This document shows, in pieces, positions 8,819 through 16,740 of a stretch of 64,000 nucleotides of DNA. The first letter of the stretch is position 1; every line of letters begins with the position of its first letter. The notes under the pieces were generated by a model that did no database searches, had not been told where the DNA came from, and worked only from the letters and a program-made list of their open reading frames with translations. Made by a program: the position numbers and the translations under genes. This DNA is from CAYZPB01 sp964551195 (lineage in GTDB: Bacteria > Bacillota > Bacilli > Tepidibacillales > Tepidibacillaceae), in contig CAZKBI010000003.1 in the NCBI GenBank assembly GCA_964551195.1, positions 9,974 through 73,973 on the forward strand, read 5' to 3'.

Positions 8819-8918
8819 NNNNNNNNNNNNNNNNNNNNNNNNNNNNNNNNNNNNNNNNNNNNNNNNNNNNNNNNNNNNNNNNNNNNNNNNNNNNNNNNNN
8901 NNNNNNNNNNNNNNNNNN
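8819..8918. other. Assembly gap (100 N)
   Basis: Exactly 100 N, a conventional placeholder for unknown length. The left side is inside nadA, the right side inside an EamA transporter, so at least the last third of nadA and the first two thirds of the transporter (roughly 1 kb if both are full length) are missing here. Confidence 0.98.
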
Positions 8919-9245
8919 ATTATATTCTCTTCCGATGTGTTATTGGCGCTTGTGATTACATCACTTTTTGCAACAGCCATCGCTTTCTTGATCCAGGCAA
9001 CCTTCCAACGCCACTCTTCACCGACCAAAACAGCGATTATTTTTGCAATGGAGCCGGTTTTTGCAGCGCTGACCTCAATGATTGTGCTCTGGCAACTCTT
9101 AAGTTGGAATGTCGCTCTCGGTGGCCTCTTAATTTTCTTGGGGATGATTCTAGCGGAAATTCCACCTAAGACTTTCGATAGATTGCTGCCTTGGCGAAGG
9201 CGGAAAAAGAATGATAATGCTATCGAGATAAAAAAGGATTTATAG
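8919..9245 (+). CDS. EamA/DMT-family transporter, C-terminal part
   Basis: 108 residues emerge from the gap in frame. They hold membrane segments VLLALVITSLFATAIAFLI, AIIFAMEPVFAALTSMIVL and ALGGLLIFLGMILAEI. The block TKTAIIFAMEPVFAALTS is the conserved TM8-9 region of drug/metabolite (EamA) transporters, which normally have ten TM segments and about 300 residues. The end is basic (LLPWRRRKKN). The stop TAG 9243-9245 lies inside a direct repeat that carries the terminator hairpin. Substrate cannot be told. Whether the gene directly follows nadA depends on the gap. Confidence 0.85.
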   Translation: MIFSSDVLLALVITSLFATAIAFLIQATFQRHSSPTKTAIIFAMEPVFAALTSMIVLWQLLSWNVALGGLLIFLGMILAEIPPKTFDRLLPWRRRKKNDNAIEIKKDL

Positions 9246-9277
9246 AAAATTAAAGGGTTACGCGATTGCGCAACCCT
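9241..9277. repeat. Direct repeat A', left copy, with terminator hairpin
   Basis: 37 bp that match 13489-13525 at 34 of 37 positions, same orientation. It contains GGGTTACGC/GCGCAACCC around GATT. The single stem defect is A-C on the plus-strand RNA but a G-U pair on the minus-strand RNA, so it should terminate the minus-strand lipoprotein gene better than the plus-strand transporter. The repeat begins at the transporter stop codon. Confidence 0.85.
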
Positions 9278-9284
9278 ATTAATA

Positions 9285-9947
9285 TTATTTCTCGTCTTGT
9301 TTTCCTAATACTTCTGCTACCCATTCTGCGTCGTTCCAGATCTCAGGCTTGTCAATTATTGCTGACTCACCACGAATACTTGAATCATAACCAAACTTGC
9401 CCCCATTATACCAATCAACGATAACTAAACTGTTGTCGGCACTACTAACAAGAAACTCCATAACTTCTCCTCTTGCCCCTTGTGTCCATACGACCTCATA
9501 AGGTAGTTTTAAATAGATATGGTTTTCATCAGCATTTATTACATGTTGTATTTCTAGTATGCCAACCTTTACATCATTAACTGTATTTTTCTTGCCGTAG
9601 CTAGCAAACTCATCTTCTATCTGTTTCTCCATATACTGTTTAAGGTTCACATTGTCTACGAATAAGTCTAAATCAATTTCCTCTCCGTTCCAGATTGCTC
9701 TAAGATAAGCATCTATCGCATCTTCACACATTTCAAGCGCCGTAACTCCATCTAAAAAAGACAAAAGACCCTCTTCATAAACCAGATATTCAACTGTTTC
9801 TTGTTCTTGTCCGTTATTTATTACATTCTCTCCGTTCGTTTGCTCATTTCCTGGTTCTTCACCAGCATCACCATTTGTGCAACCAACGAATACAAAACCA
9901 GCCAATAAAAGCGCCAAAAAAAGAATCGTTAACTTTCTTATAGTCAT
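9285..9947 (-). CDS. Putative lipoprotein of unknown function
   Basis: 220 residues. The N-terminus MTIRKLTILFLALLLAGFVF then VGC is a lipoprotein signal peptide with Cys at about residue 23. It is followed by a Gly/Asn/Glu-rich linker to about residue 50 and a globular region to the end. The globular part (NLKQYMEKQ ... LVIVDWYNGG) resembles residues 85-175 of the amidase encoded just upstream (ELTKYMKQK ... YVLIDWHMPY), so the two probably share a domain. It starts 22 nt after the amidase stop codon, in one operon. No family was recognised; the shared domain suggests a cell-surface role. Confidence 0.7.
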   Translation of the reverse strand: MTIRKLTILFLALLLAGFVFVGCTNGDAGEEPGNEQTNGENVINNGQEQETVEYLVYEEGLLSFLDGVTALEMCEDAIDAYLRAIWNGEEIDLDLFVDNVNLKQYMEKQIEDEFASYGKKNTVNDVKVGILEIQHVINADENHIYLKLPYEVVWTQGARGEVMEFLVSSADNSLVIVDWYNGGKFGYDSSIRGESAIIDKPEIWNDAEWVAEVLGKQDEK

Positions 9948-9969
9948 TTTTGTATCTCCTTTATATAAA

Positions 9970-11265
9970 TTAATTGTAGTACCCGCTTAGTTTAATAACT
10001 CTTTTTGCATCTCCAGGATAAAGTAATTCTGCTTTGTCGTTATTATTATATTGTCCAACCGCTGTACGCCCAGTGACCAGTGCCCCCACTACATTAGGTT
10101 GACTTGTTTCATAAAACTCTGTGATAATCGTAGAATGTCTCCAATTATTATAAGATCCACTTTGATAAAATTGTAAAATATCCCCTAATACATAAGGATG
10201 GTTAGGTAAATACCAATTAAATGTTCTATAAATTATGGAAGTACCAGCGGGGCCTTTAATATAGTTATTCACTATAAAAGAGTATAGATTAGGAACTCCT
10301 GACCAAGATGAAGAACGATTACTAATATTACGGAAGTACCAACCAGTTGGAGAGATACCCGAGTTATTTGTATCATAAATTACTGCTCCACCTGCTAAGA
10401 GCGCATGTGACACAAAATTGGTACAGTCATAATTACCTGGTATTGAAGAAAAATCATAGTATGGTACAACCCCGTTACCACTGCTAGGGTAAGCCTTTAT
10501 ATTGTTCCTTGCGTAAGATATAATATTAGACTTATTTAAGGTGTAGAGTGTTGACCTAGTAGATATGTTTTTGTCAGCTGCCTTAACCTCAAGCAAGTTT
10601 TCATCTATTTGATAGTCCTTCGAAAGACTATTTACAATTTTTTCGTGTAATTCATTTTGTATACTAGCATATTCCATGTGTTTTGTTGTAGAGAATGCAT
10701 TTAATTGAGTATCTTTTTCTAAATAACCTCTCACATATTCATCATAATATTCATAAGGCATGTGCCAGTCAATTAGTACATATCCAAAGTCTGTTTTTTC
10801 GAAAATCATGTTAGATACCTCACCAAATCCTGACTCTATGATTAAACCTTCGTAATTATAAGTTGCCTCAGATGTTACAGATAGAAAAACCTTTTCATCA
10901 GTAACTTTGGAGTTTAATATTGTAAAATTTAATATATAATTTTCCTTTTCACCATTTACAGCAGTTATAACATATTGCTCTGTATTAACCTTTTGTTTCA
11001 TATATTTTGTTAATTCAGTATCAAATATAGGTGAATCTAGAAACGAACTTTCCTCCTTACCAGCAGTACCTAGATTGATCGTATAATAATACTTAGTTAA
11101 AAAATCTTTTGCTAAAGAAAAAGTAACGTCGACCTCAGTGGAACTCTGCGTAGGCGTTAATGCCGAATCAATTATTTTTGCATTACCACTTGCTTGCACA
11201 GCAGGAAATCCCATCGCAATCATAAGTATTATTGCAAACATTATTTTTATATATCTTTTTGCCAT
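9970..11265 (-). CDS. Secreted amidase-domain protein (Amidase_6, NlpC/P60-like fold)
   Basis: 431 residues. Signal peptide at 1-26 (cleavage near VQASG), an N-terminal domain at about 40-190 shared with the neighbouring lipoprotein, a linker, and a C-terminal domain from about 245. The latter has NYDCTNFVSHALLAGG (Cys281, probable nucleophile) and NWRHSTIITEF (His377), the Cys and His of the putative amidase_6 family related to NlpC/P60 hydrolases. Likely acts on peptidoglycan peptides or other extracellular amides, by family inference. Base composition is more AT-rich than the flanking housekeeping genes. A direct repeat lies immediately upstream of its ribosome site AAGAGGTG. Confidence 0.8.
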   Translation of the reverse strand: MAKRYIKIMFAIILMIAMGFPAVQASGNAKIIDSALTPTQSSTEVDVTFSLAKDFLTKYYYTINLGTAGKEESSFLDSPIFDTELTKYMKQKVNTEQYVITAVNGEKENYILNFTILNSKVTDEKVFLSVTSEATYNYEGLIIESGFGEVSNMIFEKTDFGYVLIDWHMPYEYYDEYVRGYLEKDTQLNAFSTTKHMEYASIQNELHEKIVNSLSKDYQIDENLLEVKAADKNISTRSTLYTLNKSNIISYARNNIKAYPSSGNGVVPYYDFSSIPGNYDCTNFVSHALLAGGAVIYDTNNSGISPTGWYFRNISNRSSSWSGVPNLYSFIVNNYIKGPAGTSIIYRTFNWYLPNHPYVLGDILQFYQSGSYNNWRHSTIITEFYETSQPNVVGALVTGRTAVGQYNNNDKAELLYPGDAKRVIKLSGYYN

Positions 11266-11281
11266 TGCAATACACCTCTTC

Positions 11282-11315
11282 TCATAATTATTATTAACTC
11301 ATTTCAATCGAAAAC
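11282..11315. repeat. Direct repeat B', copy upstream of the amidase gene
   Basis: 34 bp matching 13551-13584 at 31 of 34 positions, same orientation. Here it forms the leader of the amidase gene; the other copy covers the 3' end of engB and its downstream region. Confidence 0.75.
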
Positions 11316-11592
11316 CATGTGTTTTTTTACAAGTAATGACTTGGATATTGGAAAACTAAATCACATTTCCATGGCAAGCTCACTCCTTTAGTAGATCCTT
11401 CAAAACATCTCAATATAACATGGGATAATATATCCAATAAACGTTGGATTACCTTGTGTACAATATAAAAAGTCATTCTGTTTTATATCCGATTAGTTCA
11501 ATATAGTAGTTTATGTGCTCATATTGAATAAATATATCATACGTTTTTAACTTCGAATCTTTCTTCTACCCCTCACCCCAAGTCATTGTTAG
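11316..11592. other. Intergenic region between amidase and secreted protein genes
   Basis: With repeat B' this makes about 330 bases without a convincing gene. On the minus strand there is a ribosome-site-like AAAGGAGTGAG followed by an ATG and a stop after three codons, and a small palindrome GGATA-ATA-TATCC near 11424. No clear sigma-A promoter pair could be settled; a promoter for an ECF sigma factor could be here but its consensus is not known. Confidence 0.4.
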
Positions 11593-12027
11593 CTAATACA
11601 TTTCAATATCACTATAAATTGTGCCGGATTCATATCCCCCATCATAACCAGAAATATAATAATTGGTTTCTACCCTATACTTCCCATGAGACACATGATA
11701 AATCTCATTGATGATAGCAGTCGATAATGTAGTGCATACAAACCAACTTTCAAGATTTGACCAGACACCATTAATATTGCGTTGTAATATAGAAGAAAGG
11801 TAGATTTCGTTCCCTTCTAGTGTTTTATTAGCATATCCATACACAATAGACGTTCCATTTTCTGAAATGTTTAGACTAGTTTTTACCTGATTAATGTATG
11901 TATTCAATAGTGACATCTGCAATCTTGGGGTCTCGTTTTTTTCTTCTATAGCAATTACTCCTGAGACTGATACCGCTAGAAAAAACAACATACAAATAAC
12001 TGTGTATAACAGTCTTTTTTTAATCAT
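11593..12027 (-). CDS. Small secreted protein of unknown function
   Basis: 144 residues with an N-terminal signal sequence (MIKKRLLYTVICMLFFLAVS ... GVIA). The mature part contains ISENGTSIVYGYA and ILQRNINGVWSNLESW, a pattern of small beta-rich secreted proteins of Clostridia and Bacilli (similar to DUF6147-type proteins, by eye only). The start is the ATG after AAAGGGGGTAGGATT; 28 in-frame codons upstream are rejected. It lies about 95 nt downstream of the anti-sigma gene in the same direction and may be a target of that system. Confidence 0.65.
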   Translation of the reverse strand: MIKKRLLYTVICMLFFLAVSVSGVIAIEEKNETPRLQMSLLNTYINQVKTSLNISENGTSIVYGYANKTLEGNEIYLSSILQRNINGVWSNLESWFVCTTLSTAIINEIYHVSHGKYRVETNYYISGYDGGYESGTIYSDIEMY

Positions 12028-12123
12028 AATCCTACCCCCTTTAAAATAGTTCTCACTTATAGAACAATTCAGAAGGGGTCCTTGTGACAAAAAACAGATT
12101 ATTGTTTGCAATTATTTTAATTT

Positions 12124-12819
12124 CTATGGGATAATATCTGTTCTAACTACCTCCACGCTCTCTGCAATCTCGAATATAATGTCTCTGTCCAATGTTGATG
12201 ATATTGTATAGAGATACTTTTCATCATACCAAAGTAGGTTCTGAATACCACGGTTGGAATAATATTTAGCAGGAAGTCCATTAAACTTGAACTCCTCCAG
12301 TTCGACACCCTCAGTATTTATATGTAATGAGACACCCTGAAGCCGATCCTGACTAAAGATAATATAATCGGTATCCATTTCATAAATCAACAAAACTAGA
12401 TTCTCATCTATTTCGGTAACGAGTTCAAAGCCGTCCACAATATAAGTTGGTCTAAATACGACAAACTTCTCATGCATTGACCAGTTCTCCAAGCTTTCTT
12501 CAAAGAATATATGGGTAAATTTTTCATACACTTCAGCAACATATTCAAAAACTTTATAGCGTACTGCCGACACACCCATTGTTGAAGCAAGTAGAATTGT
12601 GACTACCGCCACTACAGCAACTGCTCGCTTACATACAGGTGAAATCCCTTTAATCGGTTTTTCTTGCTGGTTCTGTCGTATAAGTTTATTCATCTTTCGT
12701 TCAAATTTTTTTGAAAATTCATACTCTATTGGATGTGTTTCTGAAAGAACCCTCAGCTCTAATGAATCAGCCCTGATAACAGCTTCTCTTAGCATGTTTG
12801 CGTTAAAAATAATCGTCAT
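12124..12819 (-). CDS. Probable membrane-anchored anti-sigma factor (DUF4367-like)
   Basis: 231 residues. A cytoplasmic N-terminal part (about 1-60, including THPIEYEFSKKFERKMNKLI) precedes one membrane segment (AVAVVAVVTILLASTMGVSA, about 68-88). An extracellular domain of about 140 residues follows, with LVLLIYEMDTDYIIFSQ and NLLWYDEKYLYTISS, as in DUF4367 sensors. It starts 13 nt after the ECF sigma gene stop (GAGGGG ribosome site), the usual sigma/anti-sigma pairing. Role by inference: holds the sigma factor inactive until an envelope signal is sensed. The reading frame is open further upstream into the sigma gene but lacks a start signal. Confidence 0.75.
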   Translation of the reverse strand: MTIIFNANMLREAVIRADSLELRVLSETHPIEYEFSKKFERKMNKLIRQNQQEKPIKGISPVCKRAVAVVAVVTILLASTMGVSAVRYKVFEYVAEVYEKFTHIFFEESLENWSMHEKFVVFRPTYIVDGFELVTEIDENLVLLIYEMDTDYIIFSQDRLQGVSLHINTEGVELEEFKFNGLPAKYYSNRGIQNLLWYDEKYLYTISSTLDRDIIFEIAESVEVVRTDIIP

Positions 12820-12832
12820 TAGTGCAATCCCC

Positions 12833-13357
12833 TCATCCCAAAACATCCCTAAGCATACGTCTTGCGCGCTCAATCCGCTTCCTAACTGCCACCTCGGTAA
12901 TATCAAACATTTTTGCAATTTCTGCATTTGAAAACCCTTGAATATATTTCAACTTCAGCACATCTTTATATATGATAGGTAACTCTAAAATAGCAGCCAC
13001 AAGTTCATCTATATCATCATTCCTATTTATTTCTTCTGCATCTACGCTAAATGAAACTTCCTCATACAGTAACGGTACTGTAGGTCGTCTTTTACGACTG
13101 TTATACATATTGATTGCGGTGTTCCTAACAATAGTAACAACGTAACTCTTAGTTTTGTGACAAGAAATTTCACCTACATTGTCGAAATTTTCGAGAATCT
13201 TTAAAAATGCTTTATGTACAGCGTCCTCTGCTAAATACTGATCGTTCAGAATATTATTTGCAGCATAAAACATTAGATTCCTATATTTGAAGTAAATCGC
13301 CTCAAATTTATCGTGCTCTTTATCGCTTCCAAGTATAGCTAAATAGATAGGTAGCAT
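12833..13357 (-). CDS. ECF-type RNA polymerase sigma factor
   Basis: 174 residues with region 2 (FEAIYFKYRNLMFYAANNIL, then DQYLAEDAVHKAFLKI) and region 4 helix-turn-helix (LKLKYIQGFSNAEIAKMFDI, then VRKRIERARRML), the two domains of extracytoplasmic-function sigma-70 factors. The start is the ATG at 13357 after AGAAAGGGTGG; an upstream extension of 15 codons is not needed. It heads the minus-strand series sigma, anti-sigma, secreted protein, amidase, lipoprotein. Likely activates these or other envelope genes in response to a surface signal (inference from architecture). Confidence 0.85.
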   Translation of the reverse strand: MLPIYLAILGSDKEHDKFEAIYFKYRNLMFYAANNILNDQYLAEDAVHKAFLKILENFDNVGEISCHKTKSYVVTIVRNTAINMYNSRKRRPTVPLLYEEVSFSVDAEEINRNDDIDELVAAILELPIIYKDVLKLKYIQGFSNAEIAKMFDITEVAVRKRIERARRMLRDVLG

Positions 13358-13445
13358 GGTGTCCACCCTTTCTACTGTTTTCTTTATGTGTAAAGACATC
13401 AAACTTTACCACAAAGTAATATTCTTTAACAAAATCACAATCCCA

Positions 13446-13454
13446 ATTATAGCA
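13446..13454 (-). promoter_or_regulatory. Extended -10 promoter of the sigma factor gene
   Basis: TGCTATAAT on the minus strand, a perfect extended -10 (TGn + TATAAT), about 90 nt upstream of the sigma start. No good -35 is present at 17 bp, as is tolerated by extended -10 promoters. Confidence 0.5.
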
Positions 13455-13488
13455 TATACCAAATTCTTATCATGGATGAGAAATGGTC

Positions 13489-13525
13489 TATAGAAAAATA
13501 AAGGGTTACGCGGTTGCGTAACCCT
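13489..13525. repeat. Direct repeat A, right copy, bidirectional terminator after engB
   Basis: 37 bp, 34 identical to 9241-9277. Its core is a perfect 12-bp stem AAAGGGTTACGC / GCGTAACCCTTT with loop GGTT, A-rich on one side and T-rich on the other, so it can terminate in both directions, here that of engB. Confidence 0.88.
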
Positions 13526-13550
13526 TTATTATAAAATTAATTAGTAATAT

Positions 13551-13584
13551 TCATAAGTATTATTAACTCGTTTCAATCGATAAC
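13551..13584. repeat. Direct repeat B, copy at the engB 3' end
   Basis: 34 bp, 31 identical to 11282-11315. It runs from just beyond repeat A to the last base of the engB stop codon. Confidence 0.75.
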
Positions 13585-14183
13585 TATTGTTCTGCAGCCA
13601 CATCAATATAGGGCATTAGCTCCTGCCACAATTCATCATAACCATAGCCTTTGACCGCGGAAAAAGTTAGAAGTTTATCTTCTGGATCCATCTGTAGGGT
13701 CTCTTTTATCTGTTTTTTCTGTTGCGCCCATTTACCACGATTCAACTTATCTGATTTTGTTCCAACAACGATTACTGGCAGCTCATGGTACTTAAGCCAT
13801 CCATACATGGCAATATCGTCCTTAGTTGGCGGATGCCTCAGATCGATCAATAAAACTACGACCTGCAACTCTTCACGTACTGTCAGATATTCCTCAATAA
13901 AACTTCCCCAACGCGAGCGTTCTGCCTTCGAGACTTTGGCATAACCGTAGCCTGGCACATCAACAATAAAAAAATGTTCGTTAATCAAATAGAAGTTGAG
14001 CGTCTGTGTCTTGCCGGGATTAGAGCTTGTTCTTACTAAGGATTTTCGCTGAATCAACCGATTGATTAGGGATGATTTGCCCACGTTGGAACGACCAGCA
14101 AGTGCAATCTCCGGGAGATTATCTGTTGGATACTGCTCAACTCCCACCCCACTAATCACCAGCTCTGCCTTATTTACTTTCAT
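13584..14183 (-). CDS. engB: Ribosome biogenesis GTPase EngB/YsxC
   Basis: 199 residues, the usual size. TrmE-Era-EngA-like GTPase needed for 50S subunit assembly. G1 GRSNVGKSSLINRLI, G2 region SNPGKTQT, G3 VDVPGYGYAKV, G4 VGTKSDKL and G5 FSAVKGYG are all present. Its start overlaps the end of lon by 14 nt, giving the conserved lon-engB pair. Repeat A downstream acts as its terminator. Confidence 0.96.
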   Translation of the reverse strand: MKVNKAELVISGVGVEQYPTDNLPEIALAGRSNVGKSSLINRLIQRKSLVRTSSNPGKTQTLNFYLINEHFFIVDVPGYGYAKVSKAERSRWGSFIEEYLTVREELQVVVLLIDLRHPPTKDDIAMYGWLKYHELPVIVVGTKSDKLNRGKWAQQKKQIKETLQMDPEDKLLTFSAVKGYGYDELWQELMPYIDVAAEQ

Positions 14184-16506
14184 CTTGTATCACCATTGCC
14201 TTTGCAATTACCTCGTCTAAGGTCTCGACTAGTACGAAATTCATATCTTGCTTTACTTCCTCCGGAATATCCTCTAAATCTTTCTCATTATCTTTCGGCA
14301 GAATTACCGTCGTTAATCCAGCACGATGAGCTGCTAGAACTTTCTCTTTAAGCCCACCGATTGCCAAGACACGTCCGCGTAAAGTTATTTCACCGGTCAT
14401 CCCAACCGTTCTTAAAACTGGAGTTCCAGTTAGAGCCGAAATTAAAGCGATTGCCATGGTAATTCCTGCTGACGGACCATCCTTTGGAATCGCCCCTTCC
14501 GGCACATGAATATGAATATCATTTTTCTCACTAAAACCGGGGTCAATATTTAGGTCCCCAGCCCGCCCGCGAATATAACTGAAGGCCGCCGTTGCCGACT
14601 CCTTCATTACATCTCCAAGCTGTCCAGTCAGAATTAATTTACCTTTACCAGGAAAGATTGAAGCTTCTACAGTTAGGGTGTCGCCGCCAACTGCTGTCCA
14701 AGCCAGTCCCGTCGCTGCCCCAAGATGATTTTCTTTCTCAATCAACCCATAGCGATAGCGCGGCTTACCAAGAAAACGTTCCAGATTCTTCGCCGATACG
14801 TTCACACTCTTCTGCTCACCAGCAACAATAACTTTCGCCGCTTTCCGGCAGATTTTCGCAATTTCACGTTCAAGGTTGCGTACGCCAGCCTCTCGCGTAT
14901 ATTCGCTTATTATTCTTTGCAGAGCACTATCCTGCACCTTTAATTTTGTCTTATTCAATCCATGCGACTTGATATTTTTCGGTAATAAGAAATTCTTCGC
15001 AATCTGCAATTTTTCCAATTCCGTATAGCCGGATATGTTGATAATCTCCATCCGGTCTAGCAAAGGTCGCGGAATCGAGTGAGTCGAATTAGCAGTAGTT
15101 ATAAACATTACTTTAGAAAGGTCATAAGGAAGCTCAATATAGTGATCGCTAAATGTGTTATTCTGTTCCGGGTCAAGTACCTCTAGGAGCGCAGATGCTG
15201 GATCACCACGAAAATCTGAATTTAGCTTATCAATTTCATCTAGAACGAAGACTGGATTAATTGATCCAGCGCTTCTCATACCTTGGATAATTCGACCCGG
15301 CATTGAGCCGATATAGGTGCGACGATGACCACGAATTTCTGATTCATCACGCACACCGCCAAGTGATATCCGCACAAGTTTACGATTGATAGCTGTCGCA
15401 ACCGATTTTGCAAGTGAGGTTTTACCAACCCCTGGCGGCCCAACTAAGCAGAGAATTGGTCCCTTCAAGCTACCCACAAGCTTCTGTACTGAAAGATATT
15501 CCAACACACGCTCTTTAGCCTTCTCTAAGCCATAATGCTCAGAATCAAGTATTTTTTTGACATTCTTAATATCGATTAAGTCCTTGGTCTCATTAGTCCA
15601 TGGTAAATTAAAAAGCCAGTCTAAATAGTTGTAAATAACGGAGCTTTCTGCTGCGTTACTTGGTGTTCGCTCTAGCCGGTTAATCTCTTTTGCCATCTTC
15701 TCTTTTACTTCTTCCGGCGCTTCAAATTTTTCTAGGCGTTCACGCATCTGTATAGCATCACTAAACATCGCGTCCTGCTCGCCAATCTCCTTATGAATTG
15801 CCTTAATCTGTTCGCGTAGGTAATATTCCTTCTGTGTCTTGTCCATCTGTCCTTTGACGCGATCTTGTATGAGTCGTTCAATCTCTTGTATCTCTGATTC
15901 TTCATTAAGATGAATAAATAATTTTTCTAAGCGCTCATGAACTGAAAGCATCTCTAATAGTTCTTGTCGCTCAACCAGCTTCAGCTGTAGAAAAGAAGCG
16001 ACCAGATCGCTAATCTCATCGGGCTCCTCCGCGCCAAGCATCGTTGTCGCAGCTTCTGGCACTGGTACATTGGCGTTAGTCAGATAGTTATTAAACATGC
16101 GCAGTACCGTTCTTCCCAGCGCAACAGTTTCGATGCTTTCGACACCCTTTTCTATAAGTGGTTCATAACGAACCTCAAAATGCTCGTCATTATCCAAATA
16201 TTCCACAATTCGAGCACGATATAGGCCTTCAATCATAATGCGAATACGACCATTTGGCAGATTTAAGGTCTGTTTAATCTTCGCTACAGTACCTACACGG
16301 TAAATATCATCCTGCTCTGGATCCTCTATATTAAACTCTTTCTGACCCGACAGAAAGATTAACGATCCATGTTCAGTTATTGAATTATCTACCGCGCGTA
16401 AAGATTTCTCACGTCCAACATCAAGATGTATCGACATTCGCGGAAAAATAAGCAGTCCTCTTAGTGGTAAAAGGGCTATCTGTTTCTCTTCTGAATTATT
16501 GTTCAT
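14170..16506 (-). CDS. lon: ATP-dependent protease Lon (LonA)
   Basis: 778 residues with N-terminal substrate-binding LON domain (about 10-200), coiled-coil region, AAA+ domain with Walker A VGPPGVGKTSLAKSVA and Walker B FVLDEIDKL, and C-terminal serine protease domain with catalytic Ser in KDGPSAGITMA and Lys in GGLKEKVLAAHRAG. Homohexameric cytoplasmic protease for damaged and regulatory proteins. Start ATG follows GGGGGTG. In Bacillus the order is tig-clpX-lonB-lonA-engB; lonB is absent here and a divergent membrane protein gene lies between lon and clpX. Confidence 0.97.
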   Translation of the reverse strand: MNNNSEEKQIALLPLRGLLIFPRMSIHLDVGREKSLRAVDNSITEHGSLIFLSGQKEFNIEDPEQDDIYRVGTVAKIKQTLNLPNGRIRIMIEGLYRARIVEYLDNDEHFEVRYEPLIEKGVESIETVALGRTVLRMFNNYLTNANVPVPEAATTMLGAEEPDEISDLVASFLQLKLVERQELLEMLSVHERLEKLFIHLNEESEIQEIERLIQDRVKGQMDKTQKEYYLREQIKAIHKEIGEQDAMFSDAIQMRERLEKFEAPEEVKEKMAKEINRLERTPSNAAESSVIYNYLDWLFNLPWTNETKDLIDIKNVKKILDSEHYGLEKAKERVLEYLSVQKLVGSLKGPILCLVGPPGVGKTSLAKSVATAINRKLVRISLGGVRDESEIRGHRRTYIGSMPGRIIQGMRSAGSINPVFVLDEIDKLNSDFRGDPASALLEVLDPEQNNTFSDHYIELPYDLSKVMFITTANSTHSIPRPLLDRMEIINISGYTELEKLQIAKNFLLPKNIKSHGLNKTKLKVQDSALQRIISEYTREAGVRNLEREIAKICRKAAKVIVAGEQKSVNVSAKNLERFLGKPRYRYGLIEKENHLGAATGLAWTAVGGDTLTVEASIFPGKGKLILTGQLGDVMKESATAAFSYIRGRAGDLNIDPGFSEKNDIHIHVPEGAIPKDGPSAGITMAIALISALTGTPVLRTVGMTGEITLRGRVLAIGGLKEKVLAAHRAGLTTVILPKDNEKDLEDIPEEVKQDMNFVLVETLDEVIAKAMVIQDESK

Positions 16507-16674
16507 AATAACACCCCCGTTGACAAAATTTTAACCTACTTATCGGCTTTTGTCTATTTGCCGCAACAGTTTAAAGATGTATAAATATTAGCATTATTTA
16601 AATTAATTGTCAAAATATAGTAAAACTTATAATAACTACCTTTTGCTATGCTTGCTTGTCTACTAATTATCCAA

Positions 16675-16703
16675 TTGTTTACTAATTAGCTCTATGATAT
16701 TAT
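16675..16703 (+). promoter_or_regulatory. Promoter of the 16741 membrane protein gene
   Basis: TTGTTT (16675-16680), 17-bp spacer, TATTAT (16698-16703), also with TGA before the -10. It is followed by the ribosome site AAGGAGTGATAAT. Confidence 0.65.
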
Positions 16704-16740
16704 ATAAACATATAAATTTAATTTTATAAGGAGTGATAAT

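Noticed and set aside
8046..9245. 399-residue ORF joining NadA and a membrane transporter
   Set aside because: It reads through 100 N; the two ends belong to unrelated families, so it is an artefact of the gap.
11371..11386. Tiny leader ORF (three codons) with ribosome site upstream of the amidase gene, minus strand
   Set aside because: Too short to support; could be chance in AT-rich DNA.
12408..12931. Overlapping ORFs on both strands in the anti-sigma region
   Set aside because: Shadows of the anti-sigma gene; the chosen frame has the TM segment, ribosome site and expected position after the sigma gene.
9241..13584. Integrative element with attachment sites
   Set aside because: The repeats invite this reading, but no integrase, transposase or relaxase is present between them, so only the repeat structure is reported.
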